A stretch of 55,647 nucleotides of DNA from Ramlibacter sp. (GCF_028291745.1 NZ_JAQGNQ010000137.1:1-55647), one strand, 5' to 3'. Counted from the first letter of the stretch, positions 17,148 to 26,311 are shown. Program-made: numbers and translations. Notes: generated by a model from the letters alone, not told the origin.

Positions 17148-18029
17148 ATGAAGCGACTGCCGCCCCTGAACGCGTTCAAGGCCTTCGACGCCGCTGCGCG
17201 CCATCTGAGCTTCACTGCCGCGGCGGGGGAACTGAGCGTCACGCATGGCGCGGTCAGCCGCCAGATCGCGGCGCTGGAGCGCGAGCTGGAGATCGCTCTG
17301 TTCGTGCGCGGCGCCCGCGGCCTGAAACTCACGCAAGAGGGCGCGCAGCTTGCAGCCGCCGTTGACGCCGCCTTCGGCACCTTGCGTTCGGCGGTGGAGC
17401 GGCTGCGCCAGGACGGTCCCGCATCGGCCCTGCGCGTGAGCGTGCCGCCGACGCTGGCCATGCGCTGGCTCATTCCGCGCATGACGGCCTTGCACCAGGC
17501 GCATCCGCGGCTGCGCATCGAACTGTCCACCTCGACCGAGGCCGTGGACTTCGACCGCGATCCCTACGACGCGGCGATCCGCCGCGTGACGCGCGCACCG
17601 GCCGGCGTGCTGGCCGAACGCTTCCTGGACGCGCGGCCGGTACCGGTGTGCAGCCCGGCCTACCAGAAGCAGCAGCGCATGCGCGCACCGGCCGACCTGG
17701 CGCGCGGGACCATCATCCTCACGCGTTCGGAGCCGCAGGCCTGGCCCGACTGGCTGAAGCAGCACCGCGTGGCGCGCGGCCCCGGGGCCGCGACACTGAC
17801 CTTCGACCAGCTGTATTTCTCGTTGCAGGCGGCACTGGATTCGCTGGGCGTCGCGCTGGCGCCGACGTCGCTGGTGCAGGAGGACCTGCGCAAAGGCCGG
17901 CTGCGTGCGCTGGCGCAGCCGCAGGGGCCGGTCACGCCCGCCTATGCGCTGCTCTCGCCCCGCGTGTCGCCGCGCCATGGGGCGATCCGCACGCTGGGGG
18001 AATGGTTGAAGGCGGCGGGGGCGGAATGA
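17148..18029 (+). CDS. LysR-family transcriptional regulator (GcvA-like)
   Basis: 293 aa. The N-terminal LysR helix-turn-helix (LNAFKAFDAAARHLSFTAAAGELSVTHGAVSRQIAALE) is followed by a substrate-binding domain. PPLNAFKAFDAAARHLSFT is typical of the GcvA/AmpR branch. It diverges from the Bug-aldolase-oxygenase operon, which it most likely controls in response to the pathway substrate. Its binding site should lie between 17056 and 17147, but no clear T-N11-A palindrome can be singled out. Confidence 0.92.
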   Translation: MKRLPPLNAFKAFDAAARHLSFTAAAGELSVTHGAVSRQIAALERELEIALFVRGARGLKLTQEGAQLAAAVDAAFGTLRSAVERLRQDGPASALRVSVPPTLAMRWLIPRMTALHQAHPRLRIELSTSTEAVDFDRDPYDAAIRRVTRAPAGVLAERFLDARPVPVCSPAYQKQQRMRAPADLARGTIILTRSEPQAWPDWLKQHRVARGPGAATLTFDQLYFSLQAALDSLGVALAPTSLVQEDLRKGRLRALAQPQGPVTPAYALLSPRVSPRHGAIRTLGEWLKAAGAE

Positions 18030-18069
18030 CGAATGACGGCGGGCCCGTCATTGGTCCTTGGTCACCAAG

Positions 18070-18999
18070 TCAGAAGCCGACCTTGTCGGGGCCCTTCAGG
18101 TTCAGGATCGCGCGCGCCTCGTCGGGCGTGGCCACCTCGAGGCCGAGTTCTTCCAGGATGCGGCGGATGCGCGCGACCTGTTCGGCGTTGCTCGTGGCCA
18201 GCTTGCCCGGGCCGCCCCACAGGCTGTCCTCGAGGCCGACGCGCACGTGGCCGCCCATCACCGCGGACTGCACGGCGCTGAACATCTGGTTGCGGCCGGC
18301 GCCCAGCACGGACCACTGGTAGCTGTCGCCGAACAGGCGATCGGCCGTGCGCTTCATGTGCGAGATGTCCTCGGCGTGGGCACCGATGCCGCCGCGCAGC
18401 CCCAGCACCGACTGGATGAACAGCGGCGCTTTCAGCATGCCGCGCTCCTGGAAGTGCGCCGCCGTGTACAGGTGGCCGATGTCGTAGCACTCCAGTTCGA
18501 AGCGCGTCTCGTTGGCACTGCAGGAGTCCAGCACGAAGGCGATGTCGCGGAAGGTGTTCTTGAACACGCGGTCGTCGCTCTCCGCCAGGTAGGGCCGCTC
18601 CCAGTCGTGCTTGAACTCCTTGAAGCGGTTCAGCATTTCATACAGGCCGAAGTTCATCGAGCCGAGATTGAGCGATGCGACTTCGGGTTTGAGCTGCAGC
18701 GCCGGTTGCAGCCGCTCCTTCACCCCCATGGTGGGCGCGCCGCCGGTGGTGAGGTTGATGACGACGTTCGACGCCTTCTTGATCTGCGGCAGGAAGCGCA
18801 TGAATGCTTCCGGCGTCTGGTCCGGCCGCCCGTCCTCGGGGTTGCGCGCGTGCAGGTGCACGATGGCGGCGCCGGCTTCGGCCGCACCGAGCGCCGCATC
18901 GGCGATCTCCTGCGGCGTGACCGGCAGGTAGGGCGACATGCTCGGTGTGTGGATGGAGCCGGTCACCGCGCAGGTGATGATGACTTTGCGTTGGGCCAT
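18070..18999 (-). CDS. BKACE-family beta-keto acid cleavage enzyme (DUF849)
   Basis: 309 aa. Members of this zinc-dependent family (for example 3-keto-5-aminohexanoate cleavage enzyme) condense a beta-keto acid with acetyl-CoA, releasing acetoacetate and a new acyl-CoA. Zinc ligands H48 and H50 are in AAIVHLHARNPEDG. Other family segments are INLTTGG, SLNLGSMNFG, GGHVRVGLEDS and the final ARAILNL. It lies 10 bp downstream of an SDR gene and is probably co-transcribed. The actual keto acid is unknown; it may come from the pathway next door. Confidence 0.92.
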   Translation of the reverse strand: MAQRKVIITCAVTGSIHTPSMSPYLPVTPQEIADAALGAAEAGAAIVHLHARNPEDGRPDQTPEAFMRFLPQIKKASNVVINLTTGGAPTMGVKERLQPALQLKPEVASLNLGSMNFGLYEMLNRFKEFKHDWERPYLAESDDRVFKNTFRDIAFVLDSCSANETRFELECYDIGHLYTAAHFQERGMLKAPLFIQSVLGLRGGIGAHAEDISHMKRTADRLFGDSYQWSVLGAGRNQMFSAVQSAVMGGHVRVGLEDSLWGGPGKLATSNAEQVARIRRILEELGLEVATPDEARAILNLKGPDKVGF

Positions 19000-19009
19000 G
19001 GAGGTCTCC

Positions 19010-19777
19010 TCAGGAGGTGCCGAGCGCGCGGGCGAGCAGGGCAGGGTCGTTGACGGTCAGGTCCTGGCCGCGCAGGTCGGCGGGCCGGGTGGCGGCCAGC
19101 CAGGCGATCACGTCGGCCGAGCGTTCCGGCGGCGCCAGATCGGTCTTGGGAATGCGGCTGATCTCGTTCATGCCGGAGCCGCGGATGCGGTCCTGCATCG
19201 CGGTGTCGACCAGGCCCGGCTGCAGGCCATACGCGGCGACGCCGCGGTCGCCGTACTCGTGGGCGAGGCAGCGCGTGAGCATGGCCAGGCCGGCCTTGGA
19301 AGCGCAGTACGCGGACCAGCCCTCGCGCGGCGTGTGCGCGGCACCGGTGGAGAGATTCACCACCGAGCCCTGCACCTGCAGCAGCGCGGGCAGCGTCGCG
19401 TGCAGCACGTGGTACGCGCCAGTGAGATTGCTGGCCAGGGTCGCGGCCCAGGCCGCCGGGTCGGTGTCGGCAATGTGGCCGATGGGATCGATCTGGCCGG
19501 CATTGTTGACGACGCAATCGATCCGGCCCCAGGTCTCGAGCGTGCGCTCGACCGCCGCACGCACGCTGGCAAGGTCGGTCACGTCGCAGGCCACGACGAG
19601 GCAAGGTTGTGCCGCCGCGCGGACGGCGGCCGCGGCGCTTTCGGCTGCTTCTGGCCGGCGCACCGCAACCACGGGCGCGAAGCCGCGGCGGGCAAGCGCC
19701 ACGGCGGTGGCGGCGCCAATGCCGCGGGCGGCACCGGTGATGAAGGCGACGCGGGTGGGATGGGGGGTGCTGGTCAT
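19010..19777 (-). CDS. Short-chain dehydrogenase/reductase (SDR)
   Basis: 255 aa with the classic SDR layout: TGAARGIG cofactor motif near the N-terminus, NNAGQ at about residue 90, catalytic Ser in NLSTGAAH and the YCASK active-site Tyr/Lys. It should oxidise or reduce a hydroxyl/keto group with NAD(P). The frame stays open far upstream, but that part is antisense to the membrane hydrolase, so the ATG at 19777 is used. It is paired with the BKACE gene, and together they could interconvert a hydroxy acid and its beta-keto acid before cleavage. Confidence 0.9.
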   Translation of the reverse strand: MTSTPHPTRVAFITGAARGIGAATAVALARRGFAPVVAVRRPEAAESAAAAVRAAAQPCLVVACDVTDLASVRAAVERTLETWGRIDCVVNNAGQIDPIGHIADTDPAAWAATLASNLTGAYHVLHATLPALLQVQGSVVNLSTGAAHTPREGWSAYCASKAGLAMLTRCLAHEYGDRGVAAYGLQPGLVDTAMQDRIRGSGMNEISRIPKTDLAPPERSADVIAWLAATRPADLRGQDLTVNDPALLARALGTS

Positions 19778-19879
19778 GAAGGGGTTTGAATTCGCCGGAG
19801 CGCTATCTATGCCGACCGGGGGAGTGTGCACCACGCGCAGGCGCGCACACTCGTTGCGAACCCGCAGGAGGAGGACTCC

Positions 19880-21766
19880 ATGGCCGCAGCAGCTCCCCGC
19901 TTTCGCAAGATCGTCGTGGCGATCCACGGCGTGGGCGACCAGAGCCATGCCGAGACGATCCGCTCGGTCGCCTCGCAATTCGGCTCGCGCGTGCACCCGC
20001 CACTGCCCTTGATGCCGCTCGGCTACTTCAGCGTCGACGGCGGCGCCAAGGTGAAGGTGAGCGGCCTCGATCTGCCGCCGTCGCGGGCGCAGGACGCGGA
20101 CTGCGCGCAGCTGCAGGAACTCGCGGCCATCGGCTTTGCCGAGGTCTACTGGGCCGACATCCCGCGCGGTGCCGTGAAGGCGGGCGACACCATCGAGGAA
20201 ACGAAGGCCTGGGCCCGCACGGTCGTGAGCCGCTGCGAAGGCGTTTACCGCAAGCGGCAGCAGGACGCCGATCTGCTGCCCCACGACTTCGAGCGGGTCG
20301 CCGGCGTGATCGAGGAGATGGTGGAGTCGGTCCAGGTGATCGAGAACCTCTGCACGGTGGCCGACAAGATGGGCCTGTTCAAGTTCGACGTCGCGCCGCT
20401 GCTGCGCGACTACGTGAACGACGTGCAGGTGGTGACCGAGTTTCCGGCGCTGCGCGAGCAGATCGTGGGCCGCTTCCACAAGGCCATGGCCGGCATCGTC
20501 GAGGAGTTCGGCAGCGACGACGGCCTGCCCGAGATCTACATCGTCGCCCACAGCGAGGGTACGGTGATCAGCTTCATGGCGCTGCTGCAGGCGCTCGCGG
20601 GCACGGAGGTGCGCGACCCCGAGGCGGCACCCGACGCGCAGCCGACGCTCGTGCCCACCACCTGGGTCGACCACGTGCGCGGCTACATGACCATCGGCTC
20701 GCCCATCGACAAGCACCTGCTGCTGTGGGAGCGCCTGTGGAATCCCTTCCGGCCCCGCGACGGGCAGTCCGTGTTCACGCGGACACCGCGGCAGCGCATC
20801 GACTGGCGCAACTACTACGACCTCGGCGACCCGGTGGGCTTCCAGCTGGACACCGCCTACGAATTCCTGCGGGAATGCGGCTGCAAGGCCTTCGAGTTCC
20901 CGGCATCGCACGACATGGGCTTCGCGCGGTATCCGCTGCCCGGCAAGGCCCACGTGGACTACTGGCACGACGCCCGCGTGTTCGGCCACTTCATCGACCA
21001 CGTGGTGCTGCGTCTGCCCTCGGTGCTGACCGGCAGCCGCACCGGCGACCGGCTCGATCCCGCGCGTCCGCCCGACCGGCTGTGGGCACGGCTGGTCTGC
21101 TACGCGCTGCCTTATGCAGTGATGCTGCTGCTGCATTTCCTGGCCGTGTACCTGCTGTTCAAGGGTGTCACTGCCTACAGCAAGCACCCGATCAGCTTCT
21201 GGGACGTGGCAGAGCCGGTGACCGTGCTGGCATGGCTGCTCGCCTGGGTCACCGTCACTGCACGCATGCTGCGGCTGTTGAAAGTGCGCTTCGATCGCGG
21301 CTCGCACCTGCTGATGTTGCTGGGCTTGCTGGTGGGTTTCGCGCTGCCCTCGGCGTTGCTGGTACTCCGGGTGCACACGCTGCCGTCCGCGGAGATCGTC
21401 GCCGCCGCCGTCATCATCATCACGGTCGCGATCAGCCTGGTGCCGCGGCGCCGGGGCATGGACCGCATCGTGCTGGTCAGCTCCGGGTTCCTGGCCGCGA
21501 TCGGCTTTGCCTGGTGGCATGTCCATCGCGGAGGGGTCGATGCGGCGCTGTGGCCACTGGTTCTCGGCGGCGCGGCCTTCCTCTATCTCTGGTGGCTGGG
21601 GATCCTGGTGTTCGATCTGTCCTTCGTGTGGCACCGCTACATCCGGCACGCGGTGGCGCAGGACAAGCTGATCGAGTGGGCGCCGGGGGTGCAGGCCCGC
21701 AAGGCGGCGCGGCGGCAGGCGCGGCTGGGGGTGCTGGCGGAGGCCGACTTTCAGCAGCCGGCGTGA
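19880..21766 (+). CDS. Alpha/beta hydrolase-like protein with C-terminal membrane domain
   Basis: 628 aa. The N-terminal part begins KIVVAIHGVGDQ (a lipase-like HG turn) and carries a nucleophile-like IVAHSEGT motif with Ser225. The acid and His of the triad could not be assigned with certainty. From about residue 413 to 600 there are roughly six hydrophobic membrane spans (such as ALPYAVMLLLHFLAVYLLF), followed by a basic tail. The ATG at 19880 has AGGAGGAGG upstream. It stands alone, facing an SDR gene on one side and a transglycosylase-like gene on the other. I do not recognise a named family. Confidence 0.8.
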   Translation: MAAAAPRFRKIVVAIHGVGDQSHAETIRSVASQFGSRVHPPLPLMPLGYFSVDGGAKVKVSGLDLPPSRAQDADCAQLQELAAIGFAEVYWADIPRGAVKAGDTIEETKAWARTVVSRCEGVYRKRQQDADLLPHDFERVAGVIEEMVESVQVIENLCTVADKMGLFKFDVAPLLRDYVNDVQVVTEFPALREQIVGRFHKAMAGIVEEFGSDDGLPEIYIVAHSEGTVISFMALLQALAGTEVRDPEAAPDAQPTLVPTTWVDHVRGYMTIGSPIDKHLLLWERLWNPFRPRDGQSVFTRTPRQRIDWRNYYDLGDPVGFQLDTAYEFLRECGCKAFEFPASHDMGFARYPLPGKAHVDYWHDARVFGHFIDHVVLRLPSVLTGSRTGDRLDPARPPDRLWARLVCYALPYAVMLLLHFLAVYLLFKGVTAYSKHPISFWDVAEPVTVLAWLLAWVTVTARMLRLLKVRFDRGSHLLMLLGLLVGFALPSALLVLRVHTLPSAEIVAAAVIIITVAISLVPRRRGMDRIVLVSSGFLAAIGFAWWHVHRGGVDAALWPLVLGGAAFLYLWWLGILVFDLSFVWHRYIRHAVAQDKLIEWAPGVQARKAARRQARLGVLAEADFQQPA

Positions 21767-21798
21767 GGGGAGTCGGCAGCCAGCCGCCAGAACGGCAA

Positions 21799-21818
21799 AC
21801 GCCACCCGAAGGTGGCGT
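21799..21818. terminator. Bidirectional hairpin between convergent genes
   Basis: A perfect 8-bp stem (ACGCCACC/GGTGGCGT) with a CGAA tetraloop lies in the 75-bp gap between two convergent genes. There is no clear T tract, so it may pause or protect 3' ends rather than act as a classic terminator. Confidence 0.55.
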
Positions 21819-21841
21819 CCTGCATGTGGCGGCGAAGCGAT

Positions 21842-22651
21842 TCAGCCCAGCACGTCGACCGCCAGGTCAGCGGCGCGCTCGGCGCCCCGGCGCACGTTCT
21901 CGATGTGGCGCTGGGTCTCGACGGGCAGTTCGGCGGTGTTCAGGCCGTCCCACTTGTTGCGGCCCTTGACCGACAGGTTGTAGTACACCGAGACGCCTTC
22001 GCGGATCTTCTGCTGGTACTGCTGGGGCGGCAGGTTCAGCGGCGCGATCTTGTCGGCGGCCCATTGCGCGCCGTGCTTCATGTTGATGGCGGCGGCATAC
22101 ACGGCCTGCACGGGGTCGTTGGGGTTGTCCAGGCCCAGGCCCTTGGCCGTGCGCGGCTCGAACTGCGCCAGGCCCTGGCTGGTCACGCCGTTGCGGCCCA
22201 GGCCCTTGCGCGGCACCCAGGAGGTCTCGGCGTTGATCACGCCATAGACGTCTTGGAAGGAGAGGCCGACCTGCTGCAGGCCGGCGCGATCGGCCGCGGC
22301 CTGCGCCAGCAGCAGGCGCGAGGCGGGGTCGAGGGTCTTGGCGTTCTCGCCGCCGAACTTGATCGGCACCCACTTCATGCGGGCACGCAGCGCTTCTTCC
22401 GAGGCGAAAGCCACCGCGGCGCGGGCCACGGGCGCGGCGAAGCGCACGGCCGGCATGGCGGAGGGCGTCGCAGCAGCGACCGCGGCGACGGCGGCAGCGG
22501 CCGTGTGCGTCACGGCGGCAGCGGCGGCAGTGGTCGCAGCGACCGGGGCCGTCACGGAAGGAATCAGCTGGCTCGACAGGGCTGCGACGGCGCCGAGGGC
22601 GACGAGGATGGCGGTGGCGCGGAAGTTGATGGCTTGCGTGATGGTCTGCAT
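21842..22651 (-). CDS. Lytic-transglycosylase-like (SLT domain) exported protein, paralogue 1
   Basis: 269 aa. An N-terminal hydrophobic anchor or signal is followed by an Ala/Thr/Val-rich linker to about residue 85, then a lysozyme-like domain. The predicted catalytic Glu142 lies in GVINAETSWVP, and GVTSQGLAQFEPRTAKGLG matches the SLT motif GLMQLMPxTAxxLG. It should cleave or bind peptidoglycan in the periplasm. A second copy with the same motifs is at 28116-29306. It diverges from the QseB-like regulator gene, so the system may control it. Confidence 0.82.
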   Translation of the reverse strand: MQTITQAINFRATAILVALGAVAALSSQLIPSVTAPVAATTAAAAAVTHTAAAAVAAVAAATPSAMPAVRFAAPVARAAVAFASEEALRARMKWVPIKFGGENAKTLDPASRLLLAQAAADRAGLQQVGLSFQDVYGVINAETSWVPRKGLGRNGVTSQGLAQFEPRTAKGLGLDNPNDPVQAVYAAAINMKHGAQWAADKIAPLNLPPQQYQQKIREGVSVYYNLSVKGRNKWDGLNTAELPVETQRHIENVRRGAERAADLAVDVLG

Positions 22652-22756
22652 GAGTCTTTCGTGTCTTACCCGTGTAGGAGGTTTCTGATGGACATGTAGG
22701 ACACGCGATAAGTTCTAAGCTCAGGCAGGGAGAATTCGAGGGTTAAGCTGTCTGTC

Positions 22757-23416
22757 ATGCGAATCCTGCTGGTGGAAGACGATGCAATGATCGGCAAGGC
22801 TGTGCTGGACGTCCTGCGTTCCGAGCACTACGCCGTCGACTGGGTGCGCGATGGCATGGCCGCCGACGCCGCTCTGGTGGCTGAGCGGTACGATCTCGTG
22901 CTGTTGGACCTGGGCCTGCCACGCGCCGATGGCCTGCAAGTGCTGAGGCAGCTGCGCGCGCGCCGCGATGCCGTGCCCGTTCTGGTGGCGACCGCCCGCG
23001 ATGCGGTGGGCGATCGCGTGGCCGGTCTCGATGCCGGCGCCGACGACTACATCGTGAAGCCCTACGACACCGATGAACTGCTGGCCCGGGTGCGCGCGCT
23101 GCTGCGCCGCAGTGCCGGCCGCGGCGAGCCGCTGATCAGCCACAAGGGCCTGGAGCTCAATCCCGCCACCCGCGAAGCGACCCTGGGCGGCGCGCCCCTC
23201 AATCTTTCCCCGCGCGAATGGGCCCTGCTGGAGCCGATGCTGCAGCGGCCCGGGGTGGTGTTCTCGCGCGCGCAGCTCGAACAGAAGCTGTACAGCTGGA
23301 AAGAAGACATCAGCAGCAACGCGGTGGAGGTCTACGTGCACGGCCTGCGCAAGAAGCTCGGGGCCGACTTCATCCGCACCGTGCGTGGCCTGGGCTACGT
23401 GGTGCCGCGCGAATGA
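22757..23416 (+). CDS. OmpR-family response regulator (QseB/PmrA/TctD-like)
   Basis: 219 aa. A receiver domain with phospho-acceptor D51 (LVLLDLGLP) and conserved Lys in YIVKPYDTDEL is joined to a C-terminal winged-helix DNA-binding domain (NLSPREWALLEPML through VYVHGLRKKLG). It is the partner of the overlapping kinase gene (ATGA). CTTAAG-type half-sites occur upstream of degP (24728-24744) and, less well ordered, before this gene, and could be its targets. Confidence 0.93.
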   Translation: MRILLVEDDAMIGKAVLDVLRSEHYAVDWVRDGMAADAALVAERYDLVLLDLGLPRADGLQVLRQLRARRDAVPVLVATARDAVGDRVAGLDAGADDYIVKPYDTDELLARVRALLRRSAGRGEPLISHKGLELNPATREATLGGAPLNLSPREWALLEPMLQRPGVVFSRAQLEQKLYSWKEDISSNAVEVYVHGLRKKLGADFIRTVRGLGYVVPRE

Positions 23417-24732
23417 GCAAGCAGGAACGCGTGCGCGCCCCCTGGTCCTTGCGGCGGCGCCTGCTGTGGCTGGTGCTCGCGGCGATCGTGATCGTCACCG
23501 GCCTGCAGGCCGCCAGTGCCTATCGCTCCGCGCTGCGCGAAGCGGACCGCATGTTCGACTATCACCTGCAGGAGGTCGCGCGCTCGGTGCACGGCGGCGT
23601 GCCCTTCGCGCCGGGGGCGAACGACTCCGAATACTCGGTGCAGGTCTGGGGGCCGGACGGCACCACGCTGTACCGATCCAACGGGCGCGAGATGCCGGCG
23701 CAGGCCGTGCTGGGCTTCTCGGATTCGCGCGTGCAGGGCGTGCGCCTGCGCATCTACACGTTGCAGACGCCGGAGCACACGATCCAGATCGCCCAGGACC
23801 TCGATGCGCGTGAGGCCCGTGCCCGCGCGCTCGCCGCCAACGCGGTCACGCCCGTGCTGGTGCTCGCGCCGCTGCTGATGCTGGCCATCGGTGCCGTGAT
23901 CGGCGGATCGCTGGCGCCACTGGCGCGCATGCGCCGGCAGGTGGCGACCCGCGCGGCGCACGATCTCTCGCCCCTCAGCGCGGTGGGCGTGCCGCTGGAG
24001 GTCGAGCCGCTGGTGGGTGAACTCAACGCGCTGTTTGCACGGGTCCGTGACACGCTCGAGGCCCAGCAGCATTTCGTCGCCGATGCGGCCCACGAGCTGC
24101 GCTCGCCGCTGACGGCGCTGCGTCTGCAGTTGCAGGCGGCCGAGCGAGCGCGCGACGAGGAGGCACGGCGCGCCGCGGTGCAGGCGCTCGGTGCGGGTGT
24201 CGAGCGCGCGATTGCGCTGGTCGAACAGCTGCTGGCGCTGGCGCGGCTGGAAGGCGCCGCGGCCGGCGCGGGAGAACCGGTCGACCTGGAGCAACTGGCA
24301 CGCGAGACGGTCTCCGAACTGCTGCCCACCGCGCATGCCCGCAACATCGACCTCGGCCTGGCGAGCAGCGAGCCGCTGGTGATTGCCAGCCGGCGAGAGT
24401 CCCTGCACCTGATCCTGCGCAACCTCCTCGACAACGCGATCAAGTACACGCCACCGGGCGGCCGCGTCGACATGGCCATGGGCAGTGACGGGCCCACGTG
24501 CTGGCTGACGGTGGAAGACAGCGGCCCCGGCATTCCGCCAGCGGAGCGGCAGCGCGTGTTCGACCGCTTCTACCGTTTGCCGGGCACCGAGGGCGCCGGC
24601 AGCGGTCTGGGCCTGGCGATCGTGCGCACCGTGGCCGAGCGTCTGGGCGGCGAGGTGCGCCTGGACAATTCGCCCAGCCTCGGCGGATTGCGGGTCGAGG
24701 TTAGGCTGCCCATCCGGGCCGAGGCGTCTTAA
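23413..24732 (+). CDS. Sensor histidine kinase (QseC/PmrB/TctE-like)
   Basis: 439 aa. TM1 is at about 16-36, a short periplasmic domain follows to about 144, TM2 is at about 147-165, then HAMP. The H-box is FVADAAHELRSPLTAL with His227, followed by the N-box (NLLDNAIKYT), G1 (DSGPGI) and G2 (GSGLGL). The N-terminal QseC-type sensor loop is short. Its start overlaps the regulator stop by 4 bp. The downstream degP gene suggests that the system senses envelope damage, metals or cationic compounds; this last point is inference. Confidence 0.93.
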   Translation: MSKQERVRAPWSLRRRLLWLVLAAIVIVTGLQAASAYRSALREADRMFDYHLQEVARSVHGGVPFAPGANDSEYSVQVWGPDGTTLYRSNGREMPAQAVLGFSDSRVQGVRLRIYTLQTPEHTIQIAQDLDAREARARALAANAVTPVLVLAPLLMLAIGAVIGGSLAPLARMRRQVATRAAHDLSPLSAVGVPLEVEPLVGELNALFARVRDTLEAQQHFVADAAHELRSPLTALRLQLQAAERARDEEARRAAVQALGAGVERAIALVEQLLALARLEGAAAGAGEPVDLEQLARETVSELLPTAHARNIDLGLASSEPLVIASRRESLHLILRNLLDNAIKYTPPGGRVDMAMGSDGPTCWLTVEDSGPGIPPAERQRVFDRFYRLPGTEGAGSGLGLAIVRTVAERLGGEVRLDNSPSLGGLRVEVRLPIRAEAS

Positions 24733-24744
24733 GCTTGCTCTAAG
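24728..24744. promoter_or_regulatory. Candidate response-regulator box upstream of degP
   Basis: CTTAAG-CTTGC-TCTAAG is a tandem hexamer pair with 11-bp period, the arrangement bound by PmrA/QseB-type regulators. It overlaps the kinase stop codon and ends 54 bp before the degP start. The second half-site is imperfect. Confidence 0.4.
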
Positions 24745-24798
24745 ACTGCGGCCTCAGATTCGAGGGGTCCCGAATTCACCCCCCTTGAGGAAAGCCCC

Positions 24799-26253
24799 AT
24801 GAAGAACCCGAATCTGAAGGCCGCGCCGCTGGTGCTGGCCCTGCTGGGCGCCGGCGCCGTTGGTGGCGCTGCCGTCGAGATGCTGCATCACGGCGGCGCG
24901 CCCGCCACCGCCGCCGTGTTGGCGCCGGTGCAGCCCGCCACGGTGCCGTCGCCCAATGGCGGTGGCAGCAGCGTCGTGATGCCTGACTTTCCGCTGATCA
25001 CGCAACGCTACGGCCCCGCGGTGGTGAACATCAGCGTCAGCGGCCATGCGCCCGCCGGCGCCGAGGGCGGCGATCCGCTCGAATTCTTCCGCCAGTTCCA
25101 GCGCGGCGGCAAGCCCCAGCGCGACGTGCCGGTGCGCGGCATGGGCTCCGGTTTCATCGTCGGCGCCGACGGCATCATCCTGACCAATGCGCACGTGGTG
25201 AAGGACGCCACGGACGTGACCGTGAAGCTGACCGACCGGCGCGAGTTCAAGGCCAAGGTGCTGGGCAGCGACCCGAAGACCGATATCGCGGTGCTGAAGA
25301 TCAACGCCTCCAACCTGCCGGTGGTGACGATGGGCAGCAGCGACAACCTGCGCGTGGGCGAATGGGTGCTGGCCATCGGCGCGCCCTTCGGCTTCGAGAA
25401 CACGGTGACCGCGGGCGTGGTGAGCGCCAAGGGCCGTTCGCTGCCCGACGACAGCGCCGTGCCCTTCATCCAGACCGACGTGGCGGTGAACCCGGGTAAC
25501 TCGGGCGGGCCGTTGTTCAATGCGCGCGGCGAGGTGGTGGGCATCAACTCGCAGATCTACAGCCAGTCGGGTGGTTACCAGGGCGTGTCGTTCGCGATCC
25601 CGATCGACCTGGCCAGCCGCATCAAGGACCAGATCATTGCCCACGGCAAGGTGGAGCACGCGAAGCTGGGCGTGGCGGTGCAGGAAGTGAACCAGACCCT
25701 GGCCGACTCCTTCGGCCTCGACCGGCCGGAAGGCGCGCTGGTGGCGAACGTGGAGAAGGGCAGTGCGGCGGACCGCTCGGGCCTGCAACCCGGCGACGTG
25801 ATCCGCACGGTGAACGGCAAGCCGATCATCTCCTCGGGCGACCTGCCGGCGATCGTCGGCCTGTCGCAACCGGGCGAGCGCCTGGCGATGGACGTGTGGC
25901 GTGCCGGCAAGCGCGTGCGGCTCACGGCTGAACTCACGCGCAGCGGCGACAAGGTGGCGGCTGCCACCGCGCCGGCGGACGGTTCGGGTGGCCGACTCGG
26001 CCTGGCCCTGCGGCCGCTGGATCCGCAGGAGCGGCAGGAAGCGGGCGTGCGCGCCGGTGTCGTGGTCGAGGACGTCGCCGGTCCGGCGGAAGCGGCTGGC
26101 GTCGAGCCGGGCGACATCGTGCTGGCCGTCAATGGCACGCCGGTGAGCACGGTCGACCAGGTGAAAACGGTCGTCGAGAAGTCGCAGAAATCGGTGGCGC
26201 TGCTGATCCAGCGCGGCGAGGACAAGATCTTCGTGCCGATCCGCATCGGCTGA
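24799..26253 (+). CDS. DegP/HtrA (Do family) periplasmic serine protease
   Basis: 484 aa. A hydrophobic N-terminal anchor or signal (about residues 8-28) precedes a trypsin-like domain with triad H132 (NAHVVKD), D162 (KTDIAVLK) and S235 (NPGNSGGPLF). Two PDZ domains follow (about 285-370 and 390-480, the second containing GVVVEDVAGPAEAAGVEPGDIVLAV). It degrades or refolds misfolded periplasmic proteins. It lies directly after a two-component system and is followed by a strong terminator. Most Do proteins keep a Q-linker and LA loop; here the loop GGKPQRDVPVRGMG is fairly short. Confidence 0.95.
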   Translation: MKNPNLKAAPLVLALLGAGAVGGAAVEMLHHGGAPATAAVLAPVQPATVPSPNGGGSSVVMPDFPLITQRYGPAVVNISVSGHAPAGAEGGDPLEFFRQFQRGGKPQRDVPVRGMGSGFIVGADGIILTNAHVVKDATDVTVKLTDRREFKAKVLGSDPKTDIAVLKINASNLPVVTMGSSDNLRVGEWVLAIGAPFGFENTVTAGVVSAKGRSLPDDSAVPFIQTDVAVNPGNSGGPLFNARGEVVGINSQIYSQSGGYQGVSFAIPIDLASRIKDQIIAHGKVEHAKLGVAVQEVNQTLADSFGLDRPEGALVANVEKGSAADRSGLQPGDVIRTVNGKPIISSGDLPAIVGLSQPGERLAMDVWRAGKRVRLTAELTRSGDKVAAATAPADGSGGRLGLALRPLDPQERQEAGVRAGVVVEDVAGPAEAAGVEPGDIVLAVNGTPVSTVDQVKTVVEKSQKSVALLIQRGEDKIFVPIRIG

Positions 26254-26266
26254 TGACGATGTGAGG

Positions 26267-26306
26267 CGGCCGCCGGCACCGGGAGGTGCGGGCGGCCGTT
26301 TTCTTT
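26267..26306 (+). terminator. Rho-independent terminator after degP
   Basis: An 8-bp GC stem (CGGCCGCC/GGCGGCCG), with an inner CACC/GGTG pairing, is followed by TTTTCTTT. It begins 14 bp after the degP stop codon. Confidence 0.85.
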
Positions 26307-26311
26307 GGGTG

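Noticed and set aside
19778..21805. A long minus-strand extension of the SDR reading frame through the membrane hydrolase gene
   Set aside because: The extension is low-complexity His/Arg/Gln-rich and exactly antisense to a real gene; the SDR itself starts at 19777.
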